This document shows, one piece after another, positions 1 through 33,879 of a DNA stretch of 64,000 nucleotides. This DNA is from Tridacna crocea (taxonomy: Eukaryota; Mollusca; Bivalvia; Cardiida; Cardiidae): positions 35,370,172 to 35,434,171 of the forward strand of contig OX031063.1 in NCBI GenBank assembly GCA_943736015.1. Reading direction: 5' to 3'. The position numbers and the translations under genes were made by a program. The stretch's first letter is position 1. Each line of letters starts with the position of its first letter. The notes under the pieces are model-generated. The model saw only the letters and a program-made list of their open reading frames with translations, had not been told where the DNA came from and ran no database searches.

Positions 1-338
1 AAGCCTACAAAATTACATGCTTCCAATTCTATTCATTAAAAAAAAAATCACTGTATTGGAGAGTCAAGATTCAAGATAAAAACGAGACTGTATATCATAA
101 TTTATGCACTTTATTCGTTGTGAAGAGTCTAATGAGGGGAAACTGAGTCACACTTAGCCTAAGGCTATGGGGGGAAAAGTTATGATTTCCACTGTATCTT
201 ACATGAAAATAAAACTTACATGTATTTGTTGAAAAAAAAAAAAGCACTAGTAGTATTTTAAACACATATAATCAAAGCAAGTTTATGCATAAAAGCAAAC
301 AAGAGACTGTCTTTTTTTTTTTTTTCAAAACGTTTACA

Positions 339-565
339 GACTCTTTAGCCAATGACAAAATCTTAGACTGGACTAAACTGAAAGCATTTACAGATGACAA
401 ATCAGATGTAGCTGAAATGATGATCTGTCTTCAATAGGCTAAAAACATTGTAGGAAAAGGAGAAAAATGCTGGTTACCAGCCTTTTCTCCTATTCCAACA
501 ATATTTTCAAAAGCCTTCTCTTTCAGGGTCATCAAAAATCACAATTGTGTGGTAAAGAGATAAAC
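339..565 (-). repeat. Family A MITE, degenerate ends
   Basis: Inverted orientation, centre ggagaaaaatgctggttacc; TTAAs decayed. Confidence 0.75.
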
Positions 566-581
566 CAAACAGAGAACACAT

Positions 582-811
582 TTAACTCTTCACCACACAA
601 TCCCGAATTTTAACGACCCTGAGAAAGAAGGCTTTCGAAAATATTGTTGGGAAAAGGAGAAAATGCTGGTAACCAGCATTTTCTCCTTTTCTAACAAAGT
701 TTTCTACCCTTACTGGGCCAAATTTCAATTTTTGAACCAATTTTATTTTGTTGTCTGCAAATGCTTTCAATTTAGACCAGTCCAAAATTTTGTTGTTTGG
801 TAAACGGTTAA
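582..811 (+). mobile_element. Family A MITE, full copy (family description here)
   Basis: Family A elements are about 225-230 bp with TTAA on both sides, ends CCC(T/A)TTACCA..TGGTAA(A/T)GRG, and a central perfect or near-perfect palindrome of about 65 bp (gaaaacattgtggg.. loop gctggtaaccagc ..cccacaatgttttc), then gtctgcaaatgctttcaattt. There is no coding capacity. TTAA target plus CCC/GGG ends point to piggyBac-type mobilisation. '+' is used where the ccctgagaaag half comes first. Confidence 0.9.
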
Positions 812-842
812 TGCATCCAAACCTGAAATCAGCTTAAAGCAT

Positions 843-1043
843 TTAACTCTTTACCACACAATCCCAAATTTTAATGACCCTAAGAAAAGATGCCTTTGAA
901 AATCTTTGGTAACCAAATTTCCCACAATGTTTTCTATCCTTCTGAGCACAAATTTCAATTTTTGAATCATATTTATTTTTTTTCGTCTGCAAATACTTTC
1001 AATTTGAAGAAGTCTAGAATTTTGTTGTTTGGTAAAAAGTTAA
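843..1043 (+). mobile_element. Family A MITE, hairpin core deleted
   Basis: Both TTAA ends kept, but one arm of the hairpin is lost (gaaaatctttggtaacc). Confidence 0.85.
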
Positions 1044-1231
1044 TTAATCAACATTCCGGACAGGTATTTTTATTATGTCTTCTTTGAAACAAATCTTACT
1101 ATACTGATTCTCATTTGCTCATGTAAAATTCTTACTTTGATCTCTTCAACTACAAATTGAACAAGATTCACATTTCTTATAGAGAAATTCATTTATTTAG
1201 TTGCATTCAAGTGTAACAAGTGAACACTAAC

Positions 1232-24189
<22,958 letters not shown>

Positions 24190-24430
24190 TTTAATAACTC
24201 CAAATTATTCAGATCAAATCATTTTAACCTCACAAATGATAATCCAACAAAATAACCTAACGTATATACAGAAGTATGTTCCATTGTTTTGACGTTAATC
24301 TACATGTTTGAAATTCACCGTAGACGCGCCTCGACTTGAATCGGTTTATGACTACAGTGGTTCCCATTCCTACTTCCGGTTAGCCCTTTTCGTACGATGA
24401 AACTCGAGAGCAAGCTGTGTGGGGGCGGCG
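24190..24430 (-). promoter_or_regulatory. PLK4 5' flank and likely promoter
   Basis: Upstream of the PLK4 start ATG. It is richer in CpG than the surrounding introns and contains an ETS-type core (acttccgg, about 24372-24379). No TATA box is evident. The transcription start cannot be placed. Confidence 0.4.
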
Positions 24431-25014
24431 CTTTTAAATGATTCACGTTGTGGATATGAATTTTATGCGACAGATTATAATTCAATGATAGAACTGTAGA
24501 TCTTTAAATTTCAATCAAGAATCATTCCCCATCTACTTTCACGATTTATACAACTGCTCCATAATATTTCCATTGCGTACTTTAGCTGGCTCAACCTAGA
24601 TCCTATTCATATGTGCCGCTTTTATTGAATGTATGGCAATAAAATATGTTTAAACCAGCTGGCTCAATGAACTAGTAACCATTTCTATAACTATGAGATC
24701 TACGTCATTTTTGACAAATGTCATAAAAAGAAAAAACAAATAGAACCCAGGGTAACATATAGACTTTCAACCGTGGGCGTTATTCAAAAAATCTTTACGA
24801 TCCCTGGTCAGTCTGATCTTGGTTCTACACTGTACGAGGAGGATATATCTTTTCTTAAAAATTGAAATAGCAAATTTTGGGTTTTTAAAATCAGTTTGAA
24901 ATTTTCAGTTCATTTATTTAGCAGGATAGATGTTTACATTCCAGCTGTTTTATTTTCTGTCTCTGTTTAGTGTTAATTATACTCAAGTAAATGGAGAAAA
25001 TGAACAGGCCTATA

Positions 25015-25494
25015 CAGGACCGTAGGAAGCAATTTTGGAGGGGGGGGGGGCGCCAAAATTTTCAGAACCGGCTTGTCGTCCTGATTTGCCATATACTAAT
25101 ATTGCGTTTTGTTATGCAGTGAAAAATAATCCACCTACTAATACAAGGGACCGAAACAGATGGAAATTTGTTCAACAATGTGGTGAATTATGAGATTTGG
25201 AGAAAAAATAAAGCAGAAAATAACACTGAATTATACGTGACCTCAGAAATTGTTTGGCGTCTGTCAGATAACTAAAGAAGATGAAAAAAATCCGGGGCTA
25301 GTCGCCATTTGTTTAGAACTATTTATTTTGTATGAAATTTTCTATTAGCGTATCGTCAGTAAGCTACTCTGAAATATTATTTCATCCTCTTTATATACCA
25401 CGATTTTTTAGCAATATTCGGCTAAACGCTGACAGTCATTTTATTGGTGATCAAATTATTGCGCCCCCCCCCCCCCCCCGTTCCTACGGCCCTG
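25015..25494. mobile_element. 480-bp non-autonomous DNA transposon with G/C-run ends
   Basis: Inverted ends CAGGACCGTAGGAA / TTCCTACGGCCCTG, each followed inwards by a homopolymer (11 G at left, 17-18 C at right) and gcgcc / gcgcc. Flanked by CTATA on both sides (25010-25014, 25495-25499). Non-coding; superfamily not certain. Confidence 0.75.
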
Positions 25495-25822
25495 CTATAT
25501 ACCAAAAGTAATAGCATGCTAAGCAAATGTGAATTCCATGAAGTTGCATCCAGGAATATGTGGGACAGATATTTTAGATAAAAGGTATGGAAACAACAGG
25601 ACAGTTGGAATATAGACCGTCTATAAGAAAACGAGTAAGGGAAAAGCCAGATGAATTAAGGTACAACATAATTCAAACAAGCAGTATATTGATAATGTCT
25701 ATACAAAAGTAACCATCAATTAATTTTACGAAATCTGTGTCAAGGAGACTGCGGACAGCAGTCTACAAATTTAAATTTCTAACCCCACATGCACGTGCTT
25801 GGTAGGTGTAAGTAAGACACAA

Positions 25823-26175
25823 GGTAAGACCCGTGTAATGCACGACGGGTGAAAATTCTAATTGGTTGATAAATAAGGATAAATATGGATTTATGCAGAA
25901 ATAATATTTTTGCACAATTCTAACGGATCAGAAATTCCGTTTATGTCTATCTTGAAATTATTTTTTGATATTTTTGTTAGTTTTCTGAAAAGGGGGGTAA
26001 TTATTATGTCTTTTTGAATTGAGAATAAAGTGGTTTTAGATTTATAAATGATAATTCAAAGAAGAAAAAGGTGAAAAGGTGAAAGTAGTTCAATAATACT
26101 AATTTTTTATTATAGCTAATTTCGCAGGATGATATTTTAGTGGAAATCGCTGTTTTCCATTACACAGGTCTTACC
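25823..26175 (+). mobile_element. Family F MITE, copy 1
   Basis: Inverted ends ggtaagacccgtgtaatg / cattacacaggtcttacc; TTAA at right (26176-26179), decayed at left. Interior matches 40043-40404 in reverse (gggtaattat, atttataaatgataattc, gtggaaat-gctgttttc). Confidence 0.78.
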
Positions 26176-26339
26176 TTAAACTACTTAAGACTAGTTTTGC
26201 CATGGTTCTTCAGTTTTGGCATTGGAAAATATTCACCACAGGCTGTAGATGATGCAAGTTGATATTGTGGCCAACTTGTCAAGGTCACAGTGATCCTCAT
26301 CATTCAGATCAATATCAAAGTGATCAGCCATAGAATTAG

Positions 26340-26595
26340 GTTCCCTTAACAGAGCGATGGTCCTACATTGCTTAGTGGTAAAGTAACCTGGAGGCTACGG
26401 GTTCAAGTGGCACTGGATCTACCGGGTCTTCTGTGGGAGTGTCCTTGGGCAAGACACTTCAGAGCCCTAGCACAGCACTGGTAAAACCCAGGAAATACAT
26501 GAATATCTGGGCTGTCGCCATGATATGACTGGTTTAGAACACCATTCAATCAGTTAAACCAAAACTTTAAAAAGGACTTTTGAGAATACAGAAAA
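26340..26595 (+). mobile_element. tRNA-derived SINE, copy 1
   Basis: tRNA-like head with B-box gggttcaagtggc, then a conserved body with cttgggcaagacacttcaga and gggctgtcgcca. Same body as 31225-31440. Confidence 0.65.
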
Positions 26596-26737
26596 CGGTG
26601 TTAAACACCATACAATAAGTCAATAAATCTTTCAAAAGTTGAAAGAAACTTGATATACCCATTTGTAGCAGTACTGACCACGTATTTCAGTCATTCGATT
26701 CGGCTGCGGAAATATGCCCATAATGGAAGTACAGTAT

Positions 26738-26786
26738 TTTTCTTAGCATAACTGTCAAAAGTCAGGATTGTGTAGTAATGGGTTAA
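26738..26786 (-). repeat. Family A MITE fragment
   Basis: Only the terminal ~50 bp, ending at TTAA 26783-26786, which it shares with the next copy. Confidence 0.65.
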
Positions 26787-26900
26787 CCCTGTACAAAATG
26801 GCAAAATACTAGAATTCTCCAAATTGTAAGCATATGCAAGTGATAATTTGAATGGGATTTCTCTTTCATGGAGAAGAAAATATTGCAGGAAAAGGAAAAA
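26783..26900 (-). repeat. Family A MITE, left piece split by element E1
   Basis: ttaaccctgtacaaaatggc to gcaggaaaaggaaaaa; resumes at 28182. Confidence 0.8.
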
Positions 26901-27119
26901 CAAGAGGGCCATGATGGCCCTGTATCGCTCCACTGGCTAATTCGTAAAAACACTACAAGCCAAACATTACATTATTTGGCCAACTGTTTTCAAACTTGAG
27001 GGCATACAATTTTTTTCGATAAAAACCTACAAAAAAGTTGTGACCCCTGGGCAAATCCAATTTTGACCACAAAGCTATAAATACTTGAATCCTGGTGGAG
27101 GTCTACAAGATAAAGCCCC

Positions 27120-27900
27120 ATACCAAATAATACAGGTCTAGAATGTGTGGTTATAAACAAGAAGACTTTCAAAGGCCCTGTAAAACATAAAATCCATGAG
27201 ACAGGGCTAAATTTAGTGGTCCTAGTCTTTATTATGGTTAGTAACAAGATGACTTATAAAAGTTTTCACCACAAAAGCCCATGTAAAACTTGTGACCCCT
27301 GGTGTGGGGACAAACTTGACCCTAAGGTTATAATTTGGGCCCTCCTGGTAGAGGCCCACTAGATAAAGCTACATGCAAAATTTGATAGCCCTAGGCCTTA
27401 TGGCTAGGTACAAGTAATTAAAAAATTCCCAATATGAGCCCATGTAAAACTTGTGACCCCCAGGACAGGGCCAAATTTGATCCCAGGGCTACAATTTGGG
27501 CACCTTTGGTAGACAACCACTTGATAAAGTCAGATGCAAAATTGAGTAGCCCTAGGCCTTATGGCTTGGTACGAAAAGATTTTTAAAGTTTTCTCTATAT
27601 AAGCCCATATAAAACTTGTGACCCCCGCGGCTGGGCCAAATTTGACCTCTGGGCTATCATTTGGGCACTCTGGGTGGAGGTCTACTAGATAAAGCTACAT
27701 GGCAAATTTGGTAGCCCTAGGCCCTATGGCTAGGTACCAGAAGGATTTTAAAGTTTTCCCTCTATAAGCCCATATAAAACTTGTGACCCCCAGGGTGGGG
27801 CCAATTTTAACCCCAGGGCTATTATTTGAAGGAACTTGGTAGAGGTCCACTAGATAAAGCTACATGCCAAATTTGGTAGCCCTAGGCCTTATGGTTTCAG
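27120..27900. repeat. ~160-bp tandem repeats in E1
   Basis: Four to five units with cttgtgacccc and gccctaggccttatgg; unit starts near 27280, 27438, 27603 and 27769. Confidence 0.88.
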
Positions 27901-27940
27901 AGAAGAAGATTTTTAAAAATGTTCAATATTTTTCAGTTTT

Positions 27941-27954
27941 GTTGCCATGGCAAC
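27941..27954. promoter_or_regulatory. RFX X-box palindrome in E1
   Basis: GTTGCCATGGCAAC, a perfect two-half-site RFX motif, carried by the transposon. Confidence 0.5.
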
Positions 27955-28181
27955 CAGAGTTTTTGAAGGAATGAAATTCTTTCACGGAATTCTGAACAGG
28001 ACCATGGCAGGATCATTTCTGTGAAGTTTCATCAAAATTGGATGGGTAGTTTCAGAGAAGAAGGTGTTTGAAATTTTATTTCAAACGCACGCACGCATGG
28101 ACGCACGCACGCACAGACAGACGGACGCACGACGGGCACCGGGCCATGACATAAGCCCGCTGGCCTTCGGCCAGTGGAGCT

Positions 28182-28280
28182 AAAAATGCTGAATACCAGC
28201 ATTTTCTCCTTTTCCTGAAATATTTTAGAACGGCTTCTTTCTCTGGGTCTTAAAACTCTAGATTGCGAGGCGAGGGTTAA
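28182..28280 (-). repeat. Family A MITE, right piece split by element E1
   Basis: aaaaatgctgaataccagca to gcgagggttaa. Confidence 0.8.
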
Positions 28281-28358
28281 AGAAAACAAAACACATCATT
28301 TGCTTCATGTTTGTAATCTGCAAAATGCTTTAATGTGGGCAAGTCTAAACTGCTGATG

Positions 28359-28364
28359 TTTATT
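28359..28364 (-). promoter_or_regulatory. Candidate polyadenylation signal of the TPR-SGNH gene
   Basis: AATAAA on the minus strand, about 235 nt after the stop codon and just beyond the far end of the MITE 28379-28594. If used, the 3' UTR is almost wholly MITE sequence. Confidence 0.4.
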
Positions 28365-28378
28365 AAGAATTGGCATCT

Positions 28379-28594
28379 TTTAAAGGACAATATTTTAGAC
28401 TTGCATAAATTTAAGGCATCTGCAGAAAATGCAGGTAGCTCAAAGGATAAAATATGCTCTTGATAGGGTAGAAAACAATGTAGGAAAAGAAGAAAATGCT
28501 GATTACCAGCATTTTCTCCTTTTCATACAATATTTTTTAAATAGACTCCTTTTCTCAGGGCTTGATAAAACTTGGGATTGTGTAAAGGAATTAA
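28379..28594 (-). mobile_element. Family A MITE against the TPR-SGNH stop codon
   Basis: Right TTAA 28591-28594; stop codon at 28599-28601. Confidence 0.85.
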
Positions 28595-28598
28595 AGAA

Positions 28599-28923
28599 TT
28601 AACATTGCTGATTTAAGGCAGCCATAAACATTTTCAAGTAACCTGGGTGCATATGTGTTCCATCCAATTTAAACTCATCTTTCAAAGATTGTCCATCTGC
28701 AGTCAACAAATCATTTACAAAATTGAGCCATTTCAAGGAAGGTTCTGTCAACAGTTTTGTTGCTAGGATACGATTGAATTGTAGAACAATGGGCCTTGTA
28801 AGGTCAAGAACAGGTAAAACAGGGTGGACAAAGATTTTCCAATTGTGTTCCTTCTGTAGATCTTTAAGGAGTTGTATGTATATGTCAACCACAACCTCCA
28901 TTGCTTCTTCAATGGTGTCATAT
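28599..28923 (-). CDS. TPR-SGNH gene, last coding exon
   Basis: YDTIEEAMEVVVDIYIQLL through LDGTHMHPGYLKM, ending NQQC-stop. Contains the catalytic Asp/His block. A MITE ends 4 bp beyond the stop codon. Confidence 0.87.
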
Positions 28924-31900
28924 CTGAAATAGAAAATAAACCTCAACCATAATTCCTAAAATTCCAACAATGTTTTTAATCATTACAAAGACAAATTCAA
29001 TCATTTCAGCCACAGATTATTTTTTGCCTGCAAATGCTTTCAATTTGGATGGGTCAAATCCGACATTTACCGTTCTGTTTATATCCGATGAAATAAATGT
29101 CCACTCTTTGATTATTCTTTGCATAAAGGTCAATTTGTTCCAATAATAGCCCACATTTTCTCCTTTACACAAAATGCTTTCTCCCCTTAAAAAAAAAGAA
29201 ATTTCACTAAATGCAGCACATTTGAAAACATTGTGGGAAAAGACAAAAATGCTGGGAACCAGCATATTCCCCCGTCTCGAAATGTTTTCTACCCTGTCGA
29301 ACACAAATCTCAAACTCTGAATCACATTAAATTTTGTCACCTGCAAATGTGTTGGATTTTGATAGACAATGCTTGGCCTGTGGTAAAGCCTTACTACATA
29401 ACAATCAACTCTTTACCAAACGACAAAATTTTTGACTTGTCCAAATTGAAGCACTTTCAGACGTCGAAATAAATGTGGCTCAAAAATTGAAATTTGTTTT
29501 GGGAAGGGTAGAAAACATTGTGGGAAAAGGAGAAAATTCGGGTTTCCACTGACACTGTTCACAAAATCAGCAGCTACTGTAATGACAAATATTGGGAATA
29601 ACCCTTTACCACAAAATTCAGACTCAATTCTTTCCCAAACAAGCCCTGGTTTTTACCTGTCTGGAGTACAAGTCTTTAGAAAACAATGTGGGAAAAGGAG
29701 AAATTGCTCGTAACGAGCAATTTCTCCTTTTCCCACAGTGTTTTCTAGCCTATCAGAAAACTTTCTGCCATTCTCATCAAATTCAAAATTGTCATTAGCA
29801 AACACTTTGAGTTTGGGACAGTCTAAAATTTCTCATTTGGGAAAGGGTTAAACAGTGCTAAGGAAAAGGGTATTTGAAAATATTTGGTAAAAAAGAGAAA
29901 ATGTTTCAGCATTTTCCCCTTTTCCCACAAATTCTTTTTACTCCAAGAAAGACACACTTCATGTTTTGAGCAACATTTTATTTGTTGCTGCAATTGCTTT
30001 AACAATTTTATCATTTTGTAGACTTAAATATTCTGCTATACAAAAGCTGAAGTATTCCTTACTTTGCTTTTTCCCAACACTGCAGGAAAGATTCCCGACA
30101 ATCTATTTCTCCGAAACAAGTAGTAACCACAGCTCCATCAGGTATGGTTTTGATCACTGACTGAAAATTTCTCTTTGGGTAAAATACACTCTCTGGCCTC
30201 AAATGCCAAATTTTGGTGCCAGTTGACAAAACAGGGTACAGGGTGTATTCAGCTCCCTGGTAAAAGAAATACAATAAACCCATTACCACACAATACCTAC
30301 TTTTCTGAGAAAGAAGCCTTTAGAAAACATTGTGGGAAAAGGAGAAAATGCTGGTAACCAGTATTTTCTCCTTTCCCCACAATGTTTTCTACCTTTCACA
30401 AAACAAATTTCAAATTTTGTGTCACTTTTGTCGTCTGCAAATGCTTTCGATTTGGACAAACCTAAAATTTTGTCATTTGATAATGTGTTAAGAAGCTCAG
30501 CTGTTTCAAAGAAAAAGTGAAGTATTGTCAAACACATATCCCTGTCGAACTACAGAAGGGGGAACCCGTATATCAGGGGTATGTAACCATCAAAATATTT
30601 TTGACAGCAACTGTAATCCCTTTTCCAACTGAAAGTCAACTTAATTCTAAAAGCAACAAGTTACTGAAGCCTACATGTAGCTTGCCATTGGTGTCTGCAT
30701 GCAGTGCTTTTGTTTTATATGATAATGTGTTTGATTTTTCACAACCTTGAAAAAAAAAAATATTCAGTTACAGCCAAAAGCAGGATATGCAGAAGTTTTT
30801 TGTCTGGTAGCAACTTATTCCTTAACGTTGTACCACTCTGCAAATCTCCAGACTTTTCCAGATAGAAAGTATTTGCAGCCTACAAATTAAATATAGTTAA
30901 AATGGAGAGATGTCTTTGACCGAAAAGAAAACATTGTGAGAAGAGGACAAAATACAGTATTCTTCTTCAAATTTGTTAAAACTATAAATTGTATGGTACA
31001 TGATTAACTCATTACCAAACAACAATATTTTAGGCTTGTCCAAATCGAAAGCATTTGCAGACAACAAAATAAAAGTGACTAAAAATTTGAAATTTGTTTG
31101 GTGAAGGGTAGAAAACATTGTGGGAAAAGGAGAAAATGCTGGTTATCAGCATTTTCTCCTTTCCCCACAATGTTTTCTAAAGGCTTCTTTCTCAGGGGCG
31201 TCTAAACTAGGGATTATGTGGTAATGGGTTAACAGGGGTCCTGTGTAGTACAGTGTTGGACTAGCAACCGGGTATTCCCAGGTTCATTCCTCACTAGAAT
31301 TTTTATGGGAATGTCCTGTAGCAAGACACTTCAGAGTACTAGTCTAGTACTGGTGAAACCCAAGAAATGCATGAATATATGGGCTGTCCCTGTGAAATAA
31401 ATGGTATAATGTTGAAAGCTGCACAAAACACCATAATAATCATTCAATCAATCATTTATCCCTCCATCAAACAATCCTGTGTATTAATGGCTCTTGGGAA
31501 TAAAGATTTTGCAATCATTGCAGGAAAAGGACGAAAATTCTAGAAAACAGCATTTTTTCATTTTTCCTCACTGGCTTCCACCATTTAAGAGTAAGAACTG
31601 AACTTTTAAGCTAAATTGAACATAACTGATCAAGATTAGAATACACAGAAAAATCTGATCCTGTACCAGCACTGTCTTGAAAACAGCCTTCAAACAATTA
31701 CATGTATTTTTCTAACAAATGAAAATCTATACGGTGATATCATAATGTTAAATAAGGGACATGCAATACCTTGTACATAACTTTGTGCCAGGCAACAGGA
31801 ATACAATGGCTGTCACCCATGAAATAAATGTAATTTCTATCTTCTCCAAAGGTTGTCATTGAAATACCTGATGAGTTCTTGAACACTTCATTAATGCATT

Positions 31901-33401
31901 TAAAATAGGCAACCTCATTCCTAATTAAAGTCAGATGCAAGTCTCTTCCTTCACTAAATGGTTGAAGTAGATGTAGTAATGGCGGTAGAATTGACAGAAG
32001 TCCTTTGATATAGAATATCTTTACTACTGTAAAGAATAAGGCAAGCACGTACAGGTCTTCTTCAGTGTAAGGAGCACTGGACGCAGTTCCAGTTTTAGTT
32101 ATAACGCCTGTAGATGGAGTTTTCACTGCTGTAAAGCTATGATTGAGAGCCTCTAGATAAGGAATCAGGTCTGCAAACTGTAGACTTCCTACCCCTTTCT
32201 CTGGAAATATTCTACAATGTTGTAACAAATGTGACAAAGCCTCAGCATGCCTCTCCAGTAGTTCAAGTGTATGGATGTATGTTAGAATACAAACGCTACT
32301 AGGTTCTGCCTTATATGCCAATTCTAAAAATTCTAATGTCTGTTCAATAGCACCAAACTCTCTCACTGTGATACCAAGAAACATGAGAACAGAGGCATCA
32401 GTAAGGATGTTTGCAGCTACTTTTTTAAGAATAGTCATTCCTTCTCCACTAATCATCATCTTTGAAAATTTCTGTTTAATATTTTTGTCATTTCTTTTGT
32501 TTGCTAATGCTGACAATATTGCAGAAACTGCTTCTTCTTTGTGCTCAGCAGCACCAATAGAAAAGAGGACAGCTGCATACTCAGCAAGAGCATCTGCATG
32601 TTCAACATTCTCTCTTAGAACTCCCTGTAATACAGTTATGGCCATATCTTGCTGATTTTCTACCAGATATGCCTGTGCAACAAGTACTTGTATATCCTGT
32701 TTTTCTGAGGCTGTAGCCACACCTTTCTGTCTTAAAATCTTACACAGTTTTAATAAATGTGCAATGGCTGCCTCTCCATATCCATTTTTGATGTAGGTCT
32801 CACCAGCTAGTTCAAGAATGTCAGTGTCTTCATTGTCTTTCTTTAAAGCAACTTTACAAAGTTTCACAGCATCCTTTGGACGTTCAGCCTTCAGATAACA
32901 TCTGATCAATCCCTTCAGGGCATTTAAATCATTCTTACTTGTTGTAAGCAGTTCTTGGTAAATATTTATTGCTTTTCTAAGTCTTTGATTACACATATGC
33001 ACTAGTGCAGCATTCCTTTTTCCATCTAGGTTCGTATCTGCCTGTTGAGTACTTTGTCTAACATTTGTTTCAGGATCACTTAGCTTTTTATCTTTACCAC
33101 AAGCTGACGCTGATATTGTAACTGCTTCCAAATCTTGAGAAACATTTGTGCTATCTGCAAATTTAATAAAAACATCATCTTTATTTTTCAGCGACTGCAA
33201 AACTTTTTCTCTGTATTTCAAATATTTTCCAGTAGATGATAATAAAGAGAAATTTGCACCAGAGTTGTCAAGTGATGGATACTTTTGGTACAGAGTCTTG
33301 CAAAATATATCCACAAGGTCTTTAATTTCACCTTCCCTGTTATCTTCCCACTGCACAACTACAGTCAAAGCTGGGCTCTCAGAGTGCATGTAAATCTTCA
33401 T
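28599..33401 (-). CDS. TPR-repeat protein with C-terminal SGNH-hydrolase-like domain
   Basis: Three coding exons: 33401-31770 (544 codons), 30256-30063 and 28923-28599, phases 0 and 2, TAA at 28601-28599; 716 residues. Residues 1-85 form a small domain with no recognised match. About 130-430 are helical pairs of TPR type (for example KAINIYQELL, ALKGLIRCYLKAERPKDAVKLC). Residues 525-716 look like an SGNH/GDSL esterase: GDS (529-531, Ser531 as nucleophile), FGEIDCRE (592-598) as an oxyanion-hole-like block, and DGTHMHP with Asp696 and His699. All three catalytic residues are present, so activity is plausible, but the substrate is unknown. I do not recognise an established gene name. The ATG follows an acceptor (TTTCCAG, exon from 33403) by two bases, so an upstream noncoding exon is expected. 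Confidence 0.85.
28962..29060 (+). repeat. Family A MITE fragment
   Basis: Distal half with gcctgcaaatgctttcaatt. Confidence 0.6.
29205..29392 (+). repeat. Family A MITE, diverged
   Basis: Hairpin arms present (gaaaacattgtgggaaaaga) but right stem decayed. Confidence 0.7.
29404..29548 (-). repeat. Family A MITE, truncated
   Basis: actctttaccaaacgacaaa to first hairpin arm, then unrelated sequence. Confidence 0.75.
29628..29851 (+). mobile_element. Family A MITE with B-type loop
   Basis: TTTCCC subtype ends; the palindrome centre is gaaattgctcgtaacgagca.. instead of gaaaatgctggtaacc.., changed on both arms. Confidence 0.9.
29860..30010 (+). repeat. Family A MITE fragment
   Basis: Decayed hairpin gaaaatatttggta..ttttcccacaaatt. 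Confidence 0.55.
30063..30256 (-). CDS. TPR-SGNH gene, middle coding exon
   Basis: GAEYTLYP through VVTTCFGEIDCRESF. Acceptor TTTTACCAG, donor GTAAGG. The FGEIDCR segment resembles the second conserved block of SGNH proteins. Confidence 0.85.
30274..30491 (+). mobile_element. Family A MITE, CATTACC subtype
   Basis: 17 bp from the acceptor side of the middle TPR-SGNH exon (30256). Right TTAA intact. Confidence 0.9.
30820..31007 (-). repeat. Family A MITE, decayed
   Basis: cttaacgttgtaccactctg to gtatggtacatgattaa; shares TTAA 31004-31007 with the next copy. Confidence 0.65.
31004..31232 (-). mobile_element. Family A MITE
   Basis: Both TTAAs intact, long clean hairpin. Confidence 0.94.
31225..31440 (+). 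mobile_element. tRNA-derived SINE, copy 2
   Basis: A-box-like tagtacagtgttgg, B-box ggttcattcct, body tagcaagacacttcagagta. Follows directly on a MITE end. Confidence 0.65.
31448..31600 (+). repeat. Family A MITE, decayed
   Basis: atccctccatcaaacaatcc and a weak hairpin. Confidence 0.5.
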
Positions 33402-33403
33402 GA
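31770..33403 (-). CDS. TPR-SGNH gene, first coding exon
   Basis: Begins TC-ATG after a splice acceptor. Holds the N-terminal domain, all TPR-like repeats and the GDSHC nucleophile block, and ends ...HKVMYK at GTATTG. Confidence 0.85.
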
Positions 33404-33582
33404 CTGGAAACAAAAATATCACAAAGGTCAATTGTAAATCTTCATAATTGGAAAGAATGAGAGAAAAATGCTCTTAATTAAGCTTGGAATATGTCAAATA
33501 TTTGTTTTCAAGGAGTTAATTAGCACATTTGAATGGAATGTTCAAAAACTTAATAGTGACAAACAACAGAAACTTCAAAGGT

Positions 33583-33743
33583 TTAACCCTTCGCAACACA
33601 GTCCCCAAGATTTAATGATTCTCAGGAAGAAGGATTCTGGAAACATTGTGAGGAAAGAAGTAAATGATGAAGACCAGCATTTTCTTCTTTTCCTCAAAAC
33701 GATATTCCATTATTTTTTAAGAAAAAACAACAACAAAAAAAAA
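33583..33743 (+). repeat. Family A MITE, left piece split by element E2
   Basis: ttaacccttcgcaacacagt up to an A-run; resumes at 36111. Confidence 0.75.
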
Positions 33744-33879
33744 CAAGAGGGCCAAGATGGCCCTGGATCACTCACCTGAATTTTTGAGAGGACCATAGCT
33801 TTTTTTTTTTTAAGGTATTGAAACACTGGAAACAAAATCATTATTTTGCCAAGCAATTTTTAAAAGGTCACCTGCTGTA

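Larger units (their letters stand above)
26901..28181 (+). mobile_element. Element E1, tandem-core transposon
   Basis: Starts caagagggccatgatggccc..tcgctccactgg and ends ccagtggagcta, so it has short subterminal inverted repeats. The core is a ~160-bp tandem repeat; the distal part has a ttgccatggcaacc module and an (acgc)-rich stretch. No coding frame. Inserted in an A-run of a MITE. Confidence 0.8.

Noticed and set aside
582-785. Many 60-80 codon frames with recurring peptides such as ENIVGKGENAGNQHFLLFPQCF
   Set aside because: These are translations of the MITE hairpin on either strand, repeated in dozens of copies, not genes.
1-1190. Search for the missing last exon of PLK4 (polo box 3)
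   Set aside because: No minus-strand frame with the expected polo box 3 motifs behind an acceptor; only MITE copies are present.
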